From positions 1 to 43,557 of the forward strand of contig JAKIVA010000021.1 in NCBI GenBank assembly GCA_021647265.1: DNA of 43,557 nucleotides, given 5' to 3'. This stretch comes from Lutibacter sp. (lineage in GTDB: Bacteria > Bacteroidota > Bacteroidia > Flavobacteriales > Flavobacteriaceae). Shown piece after piece: positions 33,278 through 42,478 of the stretch (positions within the stretch are counted from its first letter, which is position 1; every line of letters starts with the position of its first letter). A program made the translations under genes and the position numbers. Below the pieces are notes generated by a model. It saw nothing but the letters and a program-made list of their open reading frames with translations, ran no database searches and was not told the DNA's origin.

Positions 33278-34277
33278 ATTTAATAAATTTTACAACGGCA
33301 TGTTTTTTTCCTACCTTCATTTCTATCTCTCTTCCTAAGAAAACTGCTCGATTATCTTTATCATGCCCAGCAGGAAAATCAAATACTATTGGGAAATCAA
33401 ATTCTTTGGTAGCTTCTAAAATAATTTCTTCAATAGTTTGCCCAAAAGGAGTAGAATTGTCTTTAATATTAGTCATTCCTCCTACAATTATGCCCTTACA
33501 ATTTTCAAAATATCCACTGCGTTTTATAGCGTAAATCATCCTGTCAATACTATACAAATATTCGCCAACATCTTCAATAAAAAGTATTTTTCCTTTAGTA
33601 TCAATTGATGATACAGAGCCTAATAAACTTTGTAAAATAGATAAATTACCTCCTACTAATTGCCCTTTAGCAGTACCTAATTTGTTATAAGGTGAAGAAG
33701 CAATTTTATAATTTAATTTTTTTCCAAATAAAGCCTTTTTAAATGTTTTTACTGTTTTAAGTCTATCTTCTTTTTTAACTTTCATATTTACAGGCATCAT
33801 AGCGTGTAAAGTTTCATAACCTAAAGTATGTAAATGGCTGTGTAAAACAGTTATATCAGAATAACCAATAATCCATTTCGGATGTTTTTTGAATTCTGTA
33901 AAATTTAAGTCATCAATAATTCGAACGGTTCCATAGCCTCCTCTTCCACACCAAATAGCTTTCACGGTTTTATTGTCTAAAGCACTTTGAAAATCTTCTG
34001 TACGTTCGGCATCTGTTCCTGAAAAATGAAAATTACTTCCAAAGAGGTGTTTTCCTAAAATTACGTGTAATCCCCAACTTTCAACAAGTTTAATGGCTTT
34101 TTCTATGGGTTCTTTATTTTTTAAAATACCTGCAGGTGCTACAATGGTAATAGTGTCTCCTATTTTTAAATAGGCAGGTTTTGTAAGTTTAGTGTTGCAA
34201 GTAATGCTTTGTGCGCTTGTATTAAAGTTGAAGAATAAACTAAATAATAGAATACTTAATCTTAAATTTATTGACAT
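33276..34277 (-). CDS. LD-carboxypeptidase (peptidase family S66)
   Basis: A 333-aa exported enzyme that would cut the terminal D-Ala from peptidoglycan tetrapeptides. The start at 34277 gives a normal signal peptide (MSINLRLSILLFSLFFNFN, cut near SAQ). An upstream in-frame ATG at 34322 adds 15 residues that spoil the signal and is less likely. Catalytic residues: Ser140 in GYSDIT, Glu235 in FIEDVGEY and His305 in PAGHDKDN. The substrate loop GRGGYGTVRIID is present. S66 enzymes are often cytoplasmic; the signal peptide here points to a periplasmic version. The stop TAA is made of T33278 plus the first two bases of the 195-bp element. Confidence 0.9.
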   Translation of the reverse strand: MSINLRLSILLFSLFFNFNTSAQSITCNTKLTKPAYLKIGDTITIVAPAGILKNKEPIEKAIKLVESWGLHVILGKHLFGSNFHFSGTDAERTEDFQSALDNKTVKAIWCGRGGYGTVRIIDDLNFTEFKKHPKWIIGYSDITVLHSHLHTLGYETLHAMMPVNMKVKKEDRLKTVKTFKKALFGKKLNYKIASSPYNKLGTAKGQLVGGNLSILQSLLGSVSSIDTKGKILFIEDVGEYLYSIDRMIYAIKRSGYFENCKGIIVGGMTNIKDNSTPFGQTIEEIILEATKEFDFPIVFDFPAGHDKDNRAVFLGREIEMKVGKKHAVVKFIK

Positions 34278-34391
34278 ATAAATTCTTTTTAGTAAAAGTA
34301 CTTTTTTTATATAAAAGACCAAATGTAAGTTAATGAAAGATTTTAGATGTAATTCAACAGGTAAACAAATCTAAAAATCAACATTAATTCC

Positions 34392-34399
34392 TATTTTTG
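34392..34399 (+). promoter_or_regulatory. Bacteroidota -7 element for metG
   Basis: TATTTTTG fits TAnnTTTG, 21 bases before the metG start. No convincing -33 TTG precedes it. Confidence 0.45.
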
Positions 34400-34420
34400 T
34401 ACTTTCTTAAATAAAAATGG

Positions 34421-36487
34421 ATGAGTGATTTAAAAAGATATACTATTACTGCAGCTTTACCTTACACAAATGGCCCTGTTCATATAGGACATTTAGCAGG
34501 TGTTTATGTTCCGGCTGATATATATGCGCGTTATTTGCGAGCTAAAGGAAATGATGTAGCTTATATTTGCGGATCAGACGAACACGGCGTACCAATTACT
34601 ATAAAAGCAAAAAAAGAAGGAATCACGCCACAGGATGTTGTAGATAAATATCATGCCATTATTAAAAAATCATTTAAAGATTTTGGTATTTCTTTTGATA
34701 ATTATTCAAGAACAACAGCTGAAGTTCATCATAAAACAGCTTCCGATTTTTTTAAGAAATTATACAATGAAGGTAAATTTATTGAAGAATCTTCTGAACA
34801 ATTATTTGATGAAGAAGCAAATCAGTTTTTAGCAGACAGATTTGTAATAGGAACGTGCCCTAAATGTGGAAATGAAGAAAGTTATGGTGATCAATGTGAA
34901 AAATGTGGAACAAGTCATAATGCCACCGATTTAATCAATCCAAAATCGGCTATTACAGGAAACGTACCTACAACCAAAGTTACAAAACACTGGTATTTAC
35001 CCTTAAATGAATATGAGAAATGGTTGAGAGAATGGATTGTTGAAGGGCATAAAAACGATTGGAAGACCAATGTATTAGGACAAGTAAAATCGTGGTTAGA
35101 TGATGGTTTAAAACCAAGAGCTGTAACACGAGATTTAGATTGGGGAATTCCTGTTCCAGTTGAAGGAGCTGAAGGAAAAGTATTGTATGTTTGGTTTGAT
35201 GCACCTATTGGATATATTTCTTCAACCAAAGAATGGGCAGCACGTGAAGGAAAAGACTGGGAATTGTATTGGAAAGATAAAAACACCAAACTAATTCATT
35301 TTATAGGAAAAGATAATATTGTTTTTCATTGTATTATTTTTCCTGCAATGTTAAAAGCTGAAGGAAGTTATATTTTACCTGAAAATGTACCTGCAAATGA
35401 ATTTTTAAATTTGGAAGGAAATAAAATTTCAACTTCAAAAAACTGGGCAGTTTGGTTACACGAATATTTAGAAGATTTTCCTGATAAGCAAGACGTGTTG
35501 CGTTATGCGTTAACAGCTAATGCTCCAGAAACAAAGGATAACGATTTTACTTGGAAAGATTTTCAGGCGCGTAACAATAATGAATTGGTTGCTATTTTCG
35601 GGAATTTCATCAATAGAGTGGTGGTTTTAACCAACAAATATTACAATGGTATTGTCCCTAAGCCAACTAATTTTAGTGAAGTAGATATTAAAACGTTGGC
35701 TAAAATGAATGAATACCCAACTATTATTGGAAATTCAATTGAAAAATATAGATTTAGAGAGGCTTCACAAGAACTACTTAATTTAGCACGTTTAGGGAAT
35801 AAATACTTAGCTGACGAAGAACCTTGGAAACAGATAAAAGAAAATTCGGAACGGGTAAAAACCATATTATATGTAGCGTTGCAAATTACCACTAGTTTGT
35901 TCGTTGTTTGTGAACCGTTTTTGCCATTTACGTCAAGGAAACTAAAAGAAATTTTAAATGTCACATCGAGCGGAGTCGAGATGTCTTGGAATACTATTAA
36001 AGAAATACAGGAATTAATTGCTCCAGACCATAAAATTAACAAACCTGAATTGTTATTTGCTAAAATTGAGGATAGTGAAGTACAAGCACAATTAGATAAA
36101 TTGGAAGCTACAAAATTAGCAAATGAAATTGAAAATAAAGTTGTAGAACCTCAAAAAGAAACTATTGAATTTGATGATTTCACTAAATTAGATATGCGAG
36201 TTGGAACTATTTTGGAAGCTGTTAAAGTACCAAAAACTAAAAAGCTACTACAATTAAAAGTTGATGTTGGTATTGATACACGAACCATTGTTTCTGGTAT
36301 TGCTGAAAGTTTTAAACCTGAGGATATTATTGGTCAAAAAGTAACTGTTTTAGTAAATTTAGCTCCTAGAAAACTAAGAGGAATTGAAAGTCAGGGGATG
36401 ATTTTAATGACAGACACACCAGATGGTAAATTAGCATTTATTGAACCAGAAAATGATTCGGTTACTAATGGTGAACAGGTAAGTTAA
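34421..36487 (+). CDS. metG: Methionyl-tRNA synthetase
   Basis: A 688-aa class I synthetase that charges tRNA-Met. Motifs: HIGH-type PVHIGHLAG (His21-Ile-Gly-His24); a zinc knuckle CPKCGNEESYGDQCEKCG (about 146-163); KMSKS-type KISTSK (about 335-340); and an anticodon-binding helical domain up to about 545. A C-terminal EMAP/Trbp111 tRNA-binding domain (about 585-688; FDDFTKLDMRVGTILEA) allows dimerisation. An oddity is at residues 515-522 (TSSGVEMS), encoded by a GAGCGGAGTCGAG-type repeat hairpin inserted in frame between the anticodon domain and the linker. The gene remains open, so the insert is tolerated. Confidence 0.96.
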   Translation: MSDLKRYTITAALPYTNGPVHIGHLAGVYVPADIYARYLRAKGNDVAYICGSDEHGVPITIKAKKEGITPQDVVDKYHAIIKKSFKDFGISFDNYSRTTAEVHHKTASDFFKKLYNEGKFIEESSEQLFDEEANQFLADRFVIGTCPKCGNEESYGDQCEKCGTSHNATDLINPKSAITGNVPTTKVTKHWYLPLNEYEKWLREWIVEGHKNDWKTNVLGQVKSWLDDGLKPRAVTRDLDWGIPVPVEGAEGKVLYVWFDAPIGYISSTKEWAAREGKDWELYWKDKNTKLIHFIGKDNIVFHCIIFPAMLKAEGSYILPENVPANEFLNLEGNKISTSKNWAVWLHEYLEDFPDKQDVLRYALTANAPETKDNDFTWKDFQARNNNELVAIFGNFINRVVVLTNKYYNGIVPKPTNFSEVDIKTLAKMNEYPTIIGNSIEKYRFREASQELLNLARLGNKYLADEEPWKQIKENSERVKTILYVALQITTSLFVVCEPFLPFTSRKLKEILNVTSSGVEMSWNTIKEIQELIAPDHKINKPELLFAKIEDSEVQAQLDKLEATKLANEIENKVVEPQKETIEFDDFTKLDMRVGTILEAVKVPKTKKLLQLKVDVGIDTRTIVSGIAESFKPEDIIGQKVTVLVNLAPRKLRGIESQGMILMTDTPDGKLAFIEPENDSVTNGEQVS
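35963..35984. repeat. Repeat-derived hairpin inside metG
   Basis: ACATCGAGCGGAGTCGAGAT (35963-35982, extending to GT) has arms ACATCGA and TC(GA)GATGT that pair with a 2-base bulge. The core GAGCGGAGTCGA is the same word family as the intergenic repeats at 1825, 33163 and 36508. It adds about eight codons without breaking the frame. Confidence 0.7.
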
Positions 36488-36831
36488 TATAATGTATGTA
36501 TAACTAACACTCGAAATGGTTACTGAGCTGAGTCCAAGTGTATTTCAAGATTTTTCATAAAGTGCAATTTTTTATATAAAATTTCTTTTTTATGAAAGGA
36601 GAAATTAGATATTGATGAATCTTTTTTCAATTAGATCTAAAGGATTTTAATTGCGTTTAAAATATTTAAAAACCTGTTTAAAACGATACTTGAAATTTGT
36701 GATTCTAAATGTTTGAAATAGAATAAAGAACCTTTACACCCTATCAAATGTGAGGTTCTTCACTTTAGCCTGTCTTGAGCGACAGCCGAAAGGTTCGGAA
36801 TGACAAAAAACTGTTTTATAAATTTAAAAAA
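36488..36831. repeat. Repeat-rich intergenic region between metG and tex
   Basis: Two repeat-type segments lie here. At 36508-36540 CACTCGAAATGG...CCAAGTG forms imperfect arms around ACTGAGCTGAGTC. At 36726-36805, AAGAACCT pairs with AGGTTCTT (36753-36760), followed by TGTCTTGAGCGACAGCCGAAAGG and GGAATGACA, the familiar flavobacterial hairpin repeat. The first hairpin may end metG transcription. A TTG at 36775 inside the repeat opens a frame into tex, but this is not the real start. No other gene is seen. Confidence 0.65.
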
Positions 36832-38976
36832 ATGCAATTACTCAACTTTGTTAGGTCACATACAAATCTTCCTATTAAATCAATTGAAAATACCATTCAA
36901 TTGTTAAATGAGGATTGTACAATACCTTTTATTTCTCGTTATAGAAAAGAACGAACTGGAAATTTAGATGAAGTTCAAATAGGAGACATTGTTAAATATA
37001 AAGCACAGTTTGAAGAACTTGAAAAGCGAAAGATTACCATTTTAAAATCGCTAGAAGAACAGAAGGTTCTAACGGTTGAATTAAAGCAGAAAATAGAGCT
37101 TACAACTGATTTAACTACTTTAGAAGATATTTACCTTCCTTTTAAGAAAAAGCGTAAAACAAAAGCGGAAACTGCTCGTAAAAATGGACTTGAGCCGTTG
37201 GCAAAAATAATTATGAGTCAACGAGCAACAGCTATTGATTCTATTGCTGAAAAATACATAAATAACAAAGTTGAAAATAAAGAAGCTGCTTTGGAAGGAG
37301 CTCGTTTTATAATAGCCGAATGGATTAATGAGAGAACCGATATTAGAAATAATATTCGCTATCAATTAGAGAAATTTGCTAATATTTCTACCAAAGTTAT
37401 AAAGACGAATAAAGATGATACCTCGTTTAGCACAAGCGAAAAAGCTCAAAAATACAGGGATTACTTTAATTGGTCAGAGCCAATAAACCGATGTCCTTCA
37501 CATCGATTATTAGCAATTTTAAGAGCTGAAAAAGAAGGTTTTATTCGTGTTAAAATTGAAATAGATACAGATAGAGCTATAACCAAAATAGAAGATAGAA
37601 TTATTCGTTCACATAATGATTGTTCAAAACAACTAAAGTTAGCAATTCAAGATTCCTATAAGCGTTTATTGTTCCCTGCACTTTCAAATGAAATTTTAAA
37701 CAAAGCGAAACAAAAAGCCGATGATAATGCTATTGAGGTTTTTGCTAAAAATTTAAAGCAGTTATTGTTAGGTGCTCCTTTAGGTGAAAAAAACATTTTA
37801 GCCATTGATCCAGGTTTTAGATCTGGATGTAAAATTGTGTGTTTAAACGCACAAGGAGGATTAGAATATAATGAAACCATTTATCCTCATGCCCCTAAAA
37901 ATGATACAATAGGTGCCATAAAAAAAATTAATTCATTAGTTACTGCTTACAAAATTGATGCGATTGCTATTGGTAATGGAACAGCTTCAAGAGAAACAGA
38001 ACAATTAATACGTAAAATTCGATTTAATAAAGATATTAATGTTTTTGTAGTGAGTGAAGCAGGGGCGTCCATTTATTCAGCTTCAAAAATTGCACGAGAT
38101 GAGTTTCCTAATTATGATGTTACAGTAAGGGGAGCAATTTCCATAGGTAGAAGGCTTGCAGATCCATTAGCAGAATTGGTTAAAATTGATGCAAAATCAA
38201 TTGGAGTTGGACAATATCAACACGATGTAGATCAAACTAAATTAAAACAATCATTGGATGCAACTGTTGAAAGCTGTGTAAATTTAGTAGGTGTTAATAT
38301 GAATACAGCCAGTGTTTCTTTGTTGAGTTATGTCTCAGGAATTGGGCCGAAATTAGCCGAAAATATTGTCAATTATAGAAAACAAATAGGAGCATTTACT
38401 TCAAGATCTGAAATTAAAAAAGTACCTCGTTTAGGGAGCAAAGCTTTTGAGCAAAGTGCAGGGTTTTTACGAATTAAAAATTCAATAAACCCATTAGATG
38501 ATTCAGCTGTACACCCTGAAAGTTATGCGATAGTTAACAAAATGGCTAAAGATAAGAGTATAAGTGTTGCTAATTTAATTGGCAATCAAAATATACTTCA
38601 AAAAATAGTATTAGCAACATATTGTACTTCAAAAATTGGACTCCCTACGTTACAAGATATTGTAAAAGAACTCGAAAAACCTGGATTAGATCCACGTAAA
38701 ACTGTCAAAGCTTTTACGTTTAATCAAAATGTTCGAACTATAAATGATTTAAAAGAAGGACAGTTATTACCAGGTATTGTTAATAATATTACCAACTTTG
38801 GTTGCTTTGTTGATATTGGAATTAAAGAAAGTGGATTGGTCCACGTTTCTAATTTAGCAAACAAATTTGTGAGTGATGTAAATGAAATTGTGAATTTACA
38901 TCAACAAGTTATTGTAAAAGTATTAGAAGTTGATATTGCCAGAAAACGCATCCAGTTGAGTATGAATTATAAGTAA
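36832..38976 (+). CDS. tex: Tex-family S1 RNA-binding transcription accessory protein
   Basis: A 714-aa cytoplasmic nucleic-acid-binding protein. The N-terminal helical domain is typical (LPIKSIENTIQLLNEDCTIP, FISRYRKERTGNLDE). A YqgF/RNase H-like domain starts about residue 322 (AIDPGFRSGCK). Helix-hairpin-helix motifs lie about 500-560 (GIGPKLAENIVNYRK). A C-terminal S1 domain spans about 643-712 (GIVNNITNFGCFVDIGIKES). The start at ATG 36832 matches the family N-terminus. A longer frame from TTG 36775 would translate repeat DNA (SDSRKVRND) and is rejected. It stands alone. Confidence 0.95.
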   Translation: MQLLNFVRSHTNLPIKSIENTIQLLNEDCTIPFISRYRKERTGNLDEVQIGDIVKYKAQFEELEKRKITILKSLEEQKVLTVELKQKIELTTDLTTLEDIYLPFKKKRKTKAETARKNGLEPLAKIIMSQRATAIDSIAEKYINNKVENKEAALEGARFIIAEWINERTDIRNNIRYQLEKFANISTKVIKTNKDDTSFSTSEKAQKYRDYFNWSEPINRCPSHRLLAILRAEKEGFIRVKIEIDTDRAITKIEDRIIRSHNDCSKQLKLAIQDSYKRLLFPALSNEILNKAKQKADDNAIEVFAKNLKQLLLGAPLGEKNILAIDPGFRSGCKIVCLNAQGGLEYNETIYPHAPKNDTIGAIKKINSLVTAYKIDAIAIGNGTASRETEQLIRKIRFNKDINVFVVSEAGASIYSASKIARDEFPNYDVTVRGAISIGRRLADPLAELVKIDAKSIGVGQYQHDVDQTKLKQSLDATVESCVNLVGVNMNTASVSLLSYVSGIGPKLAENIVNYRKQIGAFTSRSEIKKVPRLGSKAFEQSAGFLRIKNSINPLDDSAVHPESYAIVNKMAKDKSISVANLIGNQNILQKIVLATYCTSKIGLPTLQDIVKELEKPGLDPRKTVKAFTFNQNVRTINDLKEGQLLPGIVNNITNFGCFVDIGIKESGLVHVSNLANKFVSDVNEIVNLHQQVIVKVLEVDIARKRIQLSMNYK

Positions 38977-39103
38977 ATATTTTGCTTGATGTACTAACGA
39001 CGGTTAATCTCACTTTAAAAAAGAACGTTTATTGATTAGACCTTTTTAATATAGAAATATATATCAATTCCAGCAAAACAAAAAAGGAGGAGAATAAAGA
39101 AAC

Positions 39104-39139
39104 AAAAAAAAAGGCCGCTTATATTATTAAGCAGCCTTT
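39104..39139 (-). terminator. Terminator of the barrel-protein gene
   Basis: On the minus strand AAAGGCTGCTTA pairs with TAAGCGGCCTTT (one mismatch), followed by a run of T. It lies 23 bases past the stop codon at 39162. Confidence 0.85.
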
Positions 39140-39161
39140 AGTTATTTCATTAACCTACAAG

Positions 39162-39995
39162 TTAAAATTTAAACCCAAGTTTAAAAGAAAATTGAGCAAA
39201 GAATGAAACTGTATTTGTATCAGCCTCAAGATCATACAATCCTGGGCCTGGAGTTTTTACGCTAAAAGCATAGCTATAAGAAATAGGCTTTATATCAAAA
39301 CCAAAGAATATATCTTTAGCAAGATAATAATCTACACCTGCAACTGCTTGAATTCCAAAAGCTGTAATATCTACGTGACGAGCACCTAAATCAACTATGT
39401 TTGCATTTCCTTGATCATCAACTGTTACAGTAGGATCATATTGAGATCTCCTTGCATAGTCAAAAGGTAAAGCAAATCCTACATAAGGGAATAAACGGTC
39501 ATTCTTAGTATTAAATAACCATTGACCTCCAATAGAAACATTTACATCTACTCTTTCATCAGCCACTACAGCTTGATAAGCAGGAATTATTAAAGCTCCA
39601 TTGGCATCTGTAACTGCTGGAATAGCTAATTGATAAGGTGTATTTCGTAAAATAGCTCCACCACTAAGTGTAACAGCAAAGTTATTTTTTATGTAATACC
39701 TTCCTTCTGCACCAACCATATTAGTAATGTCGTTAGAGTTTGCATCAACGTCGTTTGCATACGGCGCAGCTCCACTCACAGAACCATAGGTACTAGGTAC
39801 AACTAAACCACCATTTAGATATGCTCCGCGTCCAAAAACCATTGCAGCTGTGAAGTCTCCTTTTTGTGGAGCAAACTTTGGTGTATCAACACAGCAGGTA
39901 TCGGTCTTACAGACGTGATCTGAATCTTTATCTTGCGCATTCGCACTCGTAAGTGAAATGACTAAGATAAAGCATAAAATTAAATATTTTTTCAT
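39162..39995 (-). CDS. Outer-membrane beta-barrel protein
   Basis: A 277-aa secreted or outer-membrane protein. A signal peptide (about 1-20, TSANAQ) is followed by an unusual Cys cluster HVCKTDTCCVD (about 28-38). Alternating hydrophobic strands continue to the end (AEGRYYIKNNFAVTLSGGA, FFAQFSFKLGFKF) and end in an aromatic residue as barrel proteins do. The family resembles OmpA-like or porin-type barrels of about 8-10 strands; no OmpA C-terminal domain is present. It is encoded 80 bases after the 800-aa lipoprotein gene and is likely expressed with it, although a hairpin lies between them. Confidence 0.8.
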   Translation of the reverse strand: MKKYLILCFILVISLTSANAQDKDSDHVCKTDTCCVDTPKFAPQKGDFTAAMVFGRGAYLNGGLVVPSTYGSVSGAAPYANDVDANSNDITNMVGAEGRYYIKNNFAVTLSGGAILRNTPYQLAIPAVTDANGALIIPAYQAVVADERVDVNVSIGGQWLFNTKNDRLFPYVGFALPFDYARRSQYDPTVTVDDQGNANIVDLGARHVDITAFGIQAVAGVDYYLAKDIFFGFDIKPISYSYAFSVKTPGPGLYDLEADTNTVSFFAQFSFKLGFKF

Positions 39996-40032
39996 ATGTT
40001 TTAGTTCTTTAAGAGTTAAAAATTAATTTTAT

Positions 40033-40055
40033 AAAGGGCTACACCGTAGCCCTTT
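40033..40055 (-). terminator. Hairpin between the lipoprotein and barrel genes
   Basis: AAAGGGCTAC and GTAGCCCTTT form a perfect 10-bp stem with a 3-base loop. The minus-strand T-tract after it is weak (TTTATAAAATTAATTTT), so it may be an attenuator that lowers expression of the barrel gene or protects the upstream mRNA. Confidence 0.6.
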
Positions 40056-40075
40056 ATTTTAGTTCTTAAAGAGAT

Positions 40076-42478
40076 TTAAGATGCTAATGCAGCTTGCATT
40101 AAAGCATAATATTCATTAGCTAATGCCATTTGGCTAGTATATCTAGCGTCTAATGTATCAACTAGAGCTTGTAAGTATGCAATATATGCTTGAGCAGCAG
40201 CCTCATCAACTTGTCCTTCAGCTAATGCAGCTTGAGCAGCAGCAAGATCATCCATTGCAGTTGCAAGATCACCTTGTAAACCACTCAATGTAGTAGCAAG
40301 ATCACTTAAACTGTCAGTATTCCAATTGTCATAAGTATCCCACATATTTTGAGCTAAATTTTGTTCATTCAATAATGCAGTGTACTCAGCATCAAGTGCG
40401 TACCACTCATTCCAAGCAGCAATAAGTTGTGCTTCAATATCAGCATCATTACCTGTGATAAAACCTTCACTAGCAATGTACGCATCATATTCAGCTTGTA
40501 AACCATCTACAACAGCTTGGTAAGCATCAATAACTGGTTGAATTACAGCAATAGTTGCTTGCCAGTCCGCGATATCAGTATTTGCAGCATCAATCCACCC
40601 TTGTAATGTTGTAGGGGAATCTAAAGCAGCTAAGGCATTATTTGCTGTAGTTAAATCAGCATCAGCAGTATTCCATGCTGTAGTTGCAGCAGTTAAATCA
40701 GCAGCAGCGGTAGCTTCATCACTTGTTGCAGTAGCTAAAGCAGCTTCAGCAGCAGCAACTAAGGCAACTTGATTGTCATATAAATCTTTTTGTTCGTTAA
40801 AAACTACTAATGCAGCAGCCAACGCATCACCAAATGTATCAACAGTAAGTTGAGCAGCATCTACAGCATTTTGAAGACCAGGAATAGCATCTTGTGCAGC
40901 AGTTAAAGCAAGCACAGCAGCATCTAATCTGTCAGCGTTTGTTCCACCAGCAACATCATCAGTACCTACATCGTAGAAATCTAGAGGAGCTAAAGCACCA
41001 GCTTGAGCATCGGCTAAGAAAGCAGCATAAGTTCCATAAGCTCCTGTTTGGTCAGCCCCAGTCCCAGGAGTTAATGTTAAAGCATCTACACCATCGTTTG
41101 TTGTATTAACAACATAGTAAGAAGCAGTAACTGTTGTAGCATCAGCATGCAATCCTAACGCACCATTTACACCAGCTTCCCATACAAATCCTGTAGGGTC
41201 TGCTACAAAAACAGCTAATTTCGCATCGTAATCAGCTTGAGCAGCAACCACAGCAGCTTCTCCAGCAGTTAAAGCAGACTGAGCAGCAACTAAAGTTGCG
41301 TTTGCACCAGCAATACCAGCATCGTAAAGAGCTTGTTCATTAGCTAAATCAGCAATAGCAGCTTGGTAGCTAGCATCTAGTGCAGCAAGTGCAGTATTAA
41401 GGTCATTTAAATCGTTAGTTGCAGTAGTTAAAGCAGCGTCAGCAGTGTTCCATGCAGTAGTTGCAGCTGTTAAAGCAGCAGCAGCATTAGCTTCAGCAGT
41501 TTCAGCAGCAGTAACGGCAGCTTGAGCAGCAGCTAAATCAGCAGCATAGCTATCAATAAGGTCTTGCCACATTTGAATGTCATCTTCGGCACTTGAAATA
41601 TCGTCTAAGAAATCTTGTTTGTCAGCTTGTGCACTTTCTAAATCTGTTAAAGCATTTTCGTATCTAGTAACAATTGCATCTCTACTATCTTGTAAGTCTG
41701 CAAGTGCAGTAATTTCATTCATTTTTGCTTCTTTTTCAGCATCTTTTGCTGCTAATAGTGCATCAAGTTCTGCAATTCTATCATCCCACATTGTAAATTG
41801 AGCTTCAGGAGTTGAAGGGTCTTGCATATATGCCTCTATACTAGCAATAGCAGCTTCTAAAGCAGTTACATTTGCTTGATTGGTAAATACAGTAGCTTCC
41901 AATTGAGCTAAGAAGTACGTCCAAGAAACACCACCTGTTTGCATTAATTGAGCAGTAGCTAAGCTAGCCTCAGCAGTTAATCTTTGAGACAAAAGACTGT
42001 TTGCAGCAGTCATAGCATTACCGTACTGTGTAGCATAAGTAGCTGCTAATTCTACACCTGCAGCTTGTATTTGAGCCATAAGGTCTGCCATTTGAATATC
42101 AAACTCAGCCTGTGCAACAGCTAAATCATTTTGAGCAGTAGCAACATCTAAATCAGTTTGAGCAGCAAGAACTCTTAAAGCTTGCTCACGTACTGCAGCA
42201 TCATAAGCATCGTCAGCTATAACTCCAGCAGTAATTGCATCAACTTGAGCAGCTTGCGCAGTTAATAAATCAGCTTGTGCTTGTTGAGCAGCAGCTTGCG
42301 CTGTTAATAAATTAGCTTCAGCATTTTGTACAGCAGTTTGCGCCGCCATTAAATCAGCCTGAGCTGAGTAAATAGCTTCTACAAGGGGAGAGACTTCATT
42401 GTCAATACAAGATGTAAAGCTGGTACTAAATAAGGCAGTTATCATGAGAACTACCGAAAATCTTTTAAATTTTTTCAT
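40076..42478 (-). CDS. Large Ala-rich coiled-coil lipoprotein (800 aa)
   Basis: An 800-aa lipoprotein. A signal peptide ends with lipid-bearing Cys24 (STSFTSCID). Almost the whole protein is long alpha-helical heptad sequence rich in Ala, Asp, Gln, Thr and Leu (for example AQADLMAAQTAVQNAEANLL). The middle (about residues 415-530; ADPTGFVWEAGVNGALGLHA, TGTGADQTGAYGTYAAF) is non-helical and looks like a globular insert. Two near-identical segments, LTAATTAWNTADA with ALAALD after it, are encoded at about 41397-41495 and 40622-40715, so the gene grew by internal duplication. Base use (GCA/GCT) makes it GC-richer than its neighbours. It has a consensus promoter. A periplasmic or surface spacer, or a tether partner of the barrel protein, is possible; the function is unknown. 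Confidence 0.85.
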   Translation of the reverse strand: MKKFKRFSVVLMITALFSTSFTSCIDNEVSPLVEAIYSAQADLMAAQTAVQNAEANLLTAQAAAQQAQADLLTAQAAQVDAITAGVIADDAYDAAVREQALRVLAAQTDLDVATAQNDLAVAQAEFDIQMADLMAQIQAAGVELAATYATQYGNAMTAANSLLSQRLTAEASLATAQLMQTGGVSWTYFLAQLEATVFTNQANVTALEAAIASIEAYMQDPSTPEAQFTMWDDRIAELDALLAAKDAEKEAKMNEITALADLQDSRDAIVTRYENALTDLESAQADKQDFLDDISSAEDDIQMWQDLIDSYAADLAAAQAAVTAAETAEANAAAALTAATTAWNTADAALTTATNDLNDLNTALAALDASYQAAIADLANEQALYDAGIAGANATLVAAQSALTAGEAAVVAAQADYDAKLAVFVADPTGFVWEAGVNGALGLHADATTVTASYYVVNTTNDGVDALTLTPGTGADQTGAYGTYAAFLADAQAGALAPLDFYDVGTDDVAGGTNADRLDAAVLALTAAQDAIPGLQNAVDAAQLTVDTFGDALAAALVVFNEQKDLYDNQVALVAAAEAALATATSDEATAAADLTAATTAWNTADADLTTANNALAALDSPTTLQGWIDAANTDIADWQATIAVIQPVIDAYQAVVDGLQAEYDAYIASEGFITGNDADIEAQLIAAWNEWYALDAEYTALLNEQNLAQNMWDTYDNWNTDSLSDLATTLSGLQGDLATAMDDLAAAQAALAEGQVDEAAAQAYIAYLQALVDTLDARYTSQMALANEYYALMQAALAS

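Noticed and set aside
34278..34322. Upstream ATG for the LD-carboxypeptidase
   Set aside because: It would put 15 extra residues, including several Lys, before the signal peptide. The ATG at 34277 gives a normal one.
36775..36831. TTG start for tex inside the repeat, giving a 733-aa protein
   Set aside because: The added residues are translated repeat DNA. The family N-terminus begins at the ATG at 36832.
40894..41801. Plus-strand frames opposite the 800-aa lipoprotein gene
   Set aside because: Composition (Gln/Leu/His or Ser/Ala) is the reflection of GCA-rich codons on the other strand; no start context or homology.
40076..42478. The 800-aa coiled coil considered as a phage tape-measure or tail-fibre protein
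   Set aside because: It has a clear lipoprotein signal, and no other phage gene lies nearby.
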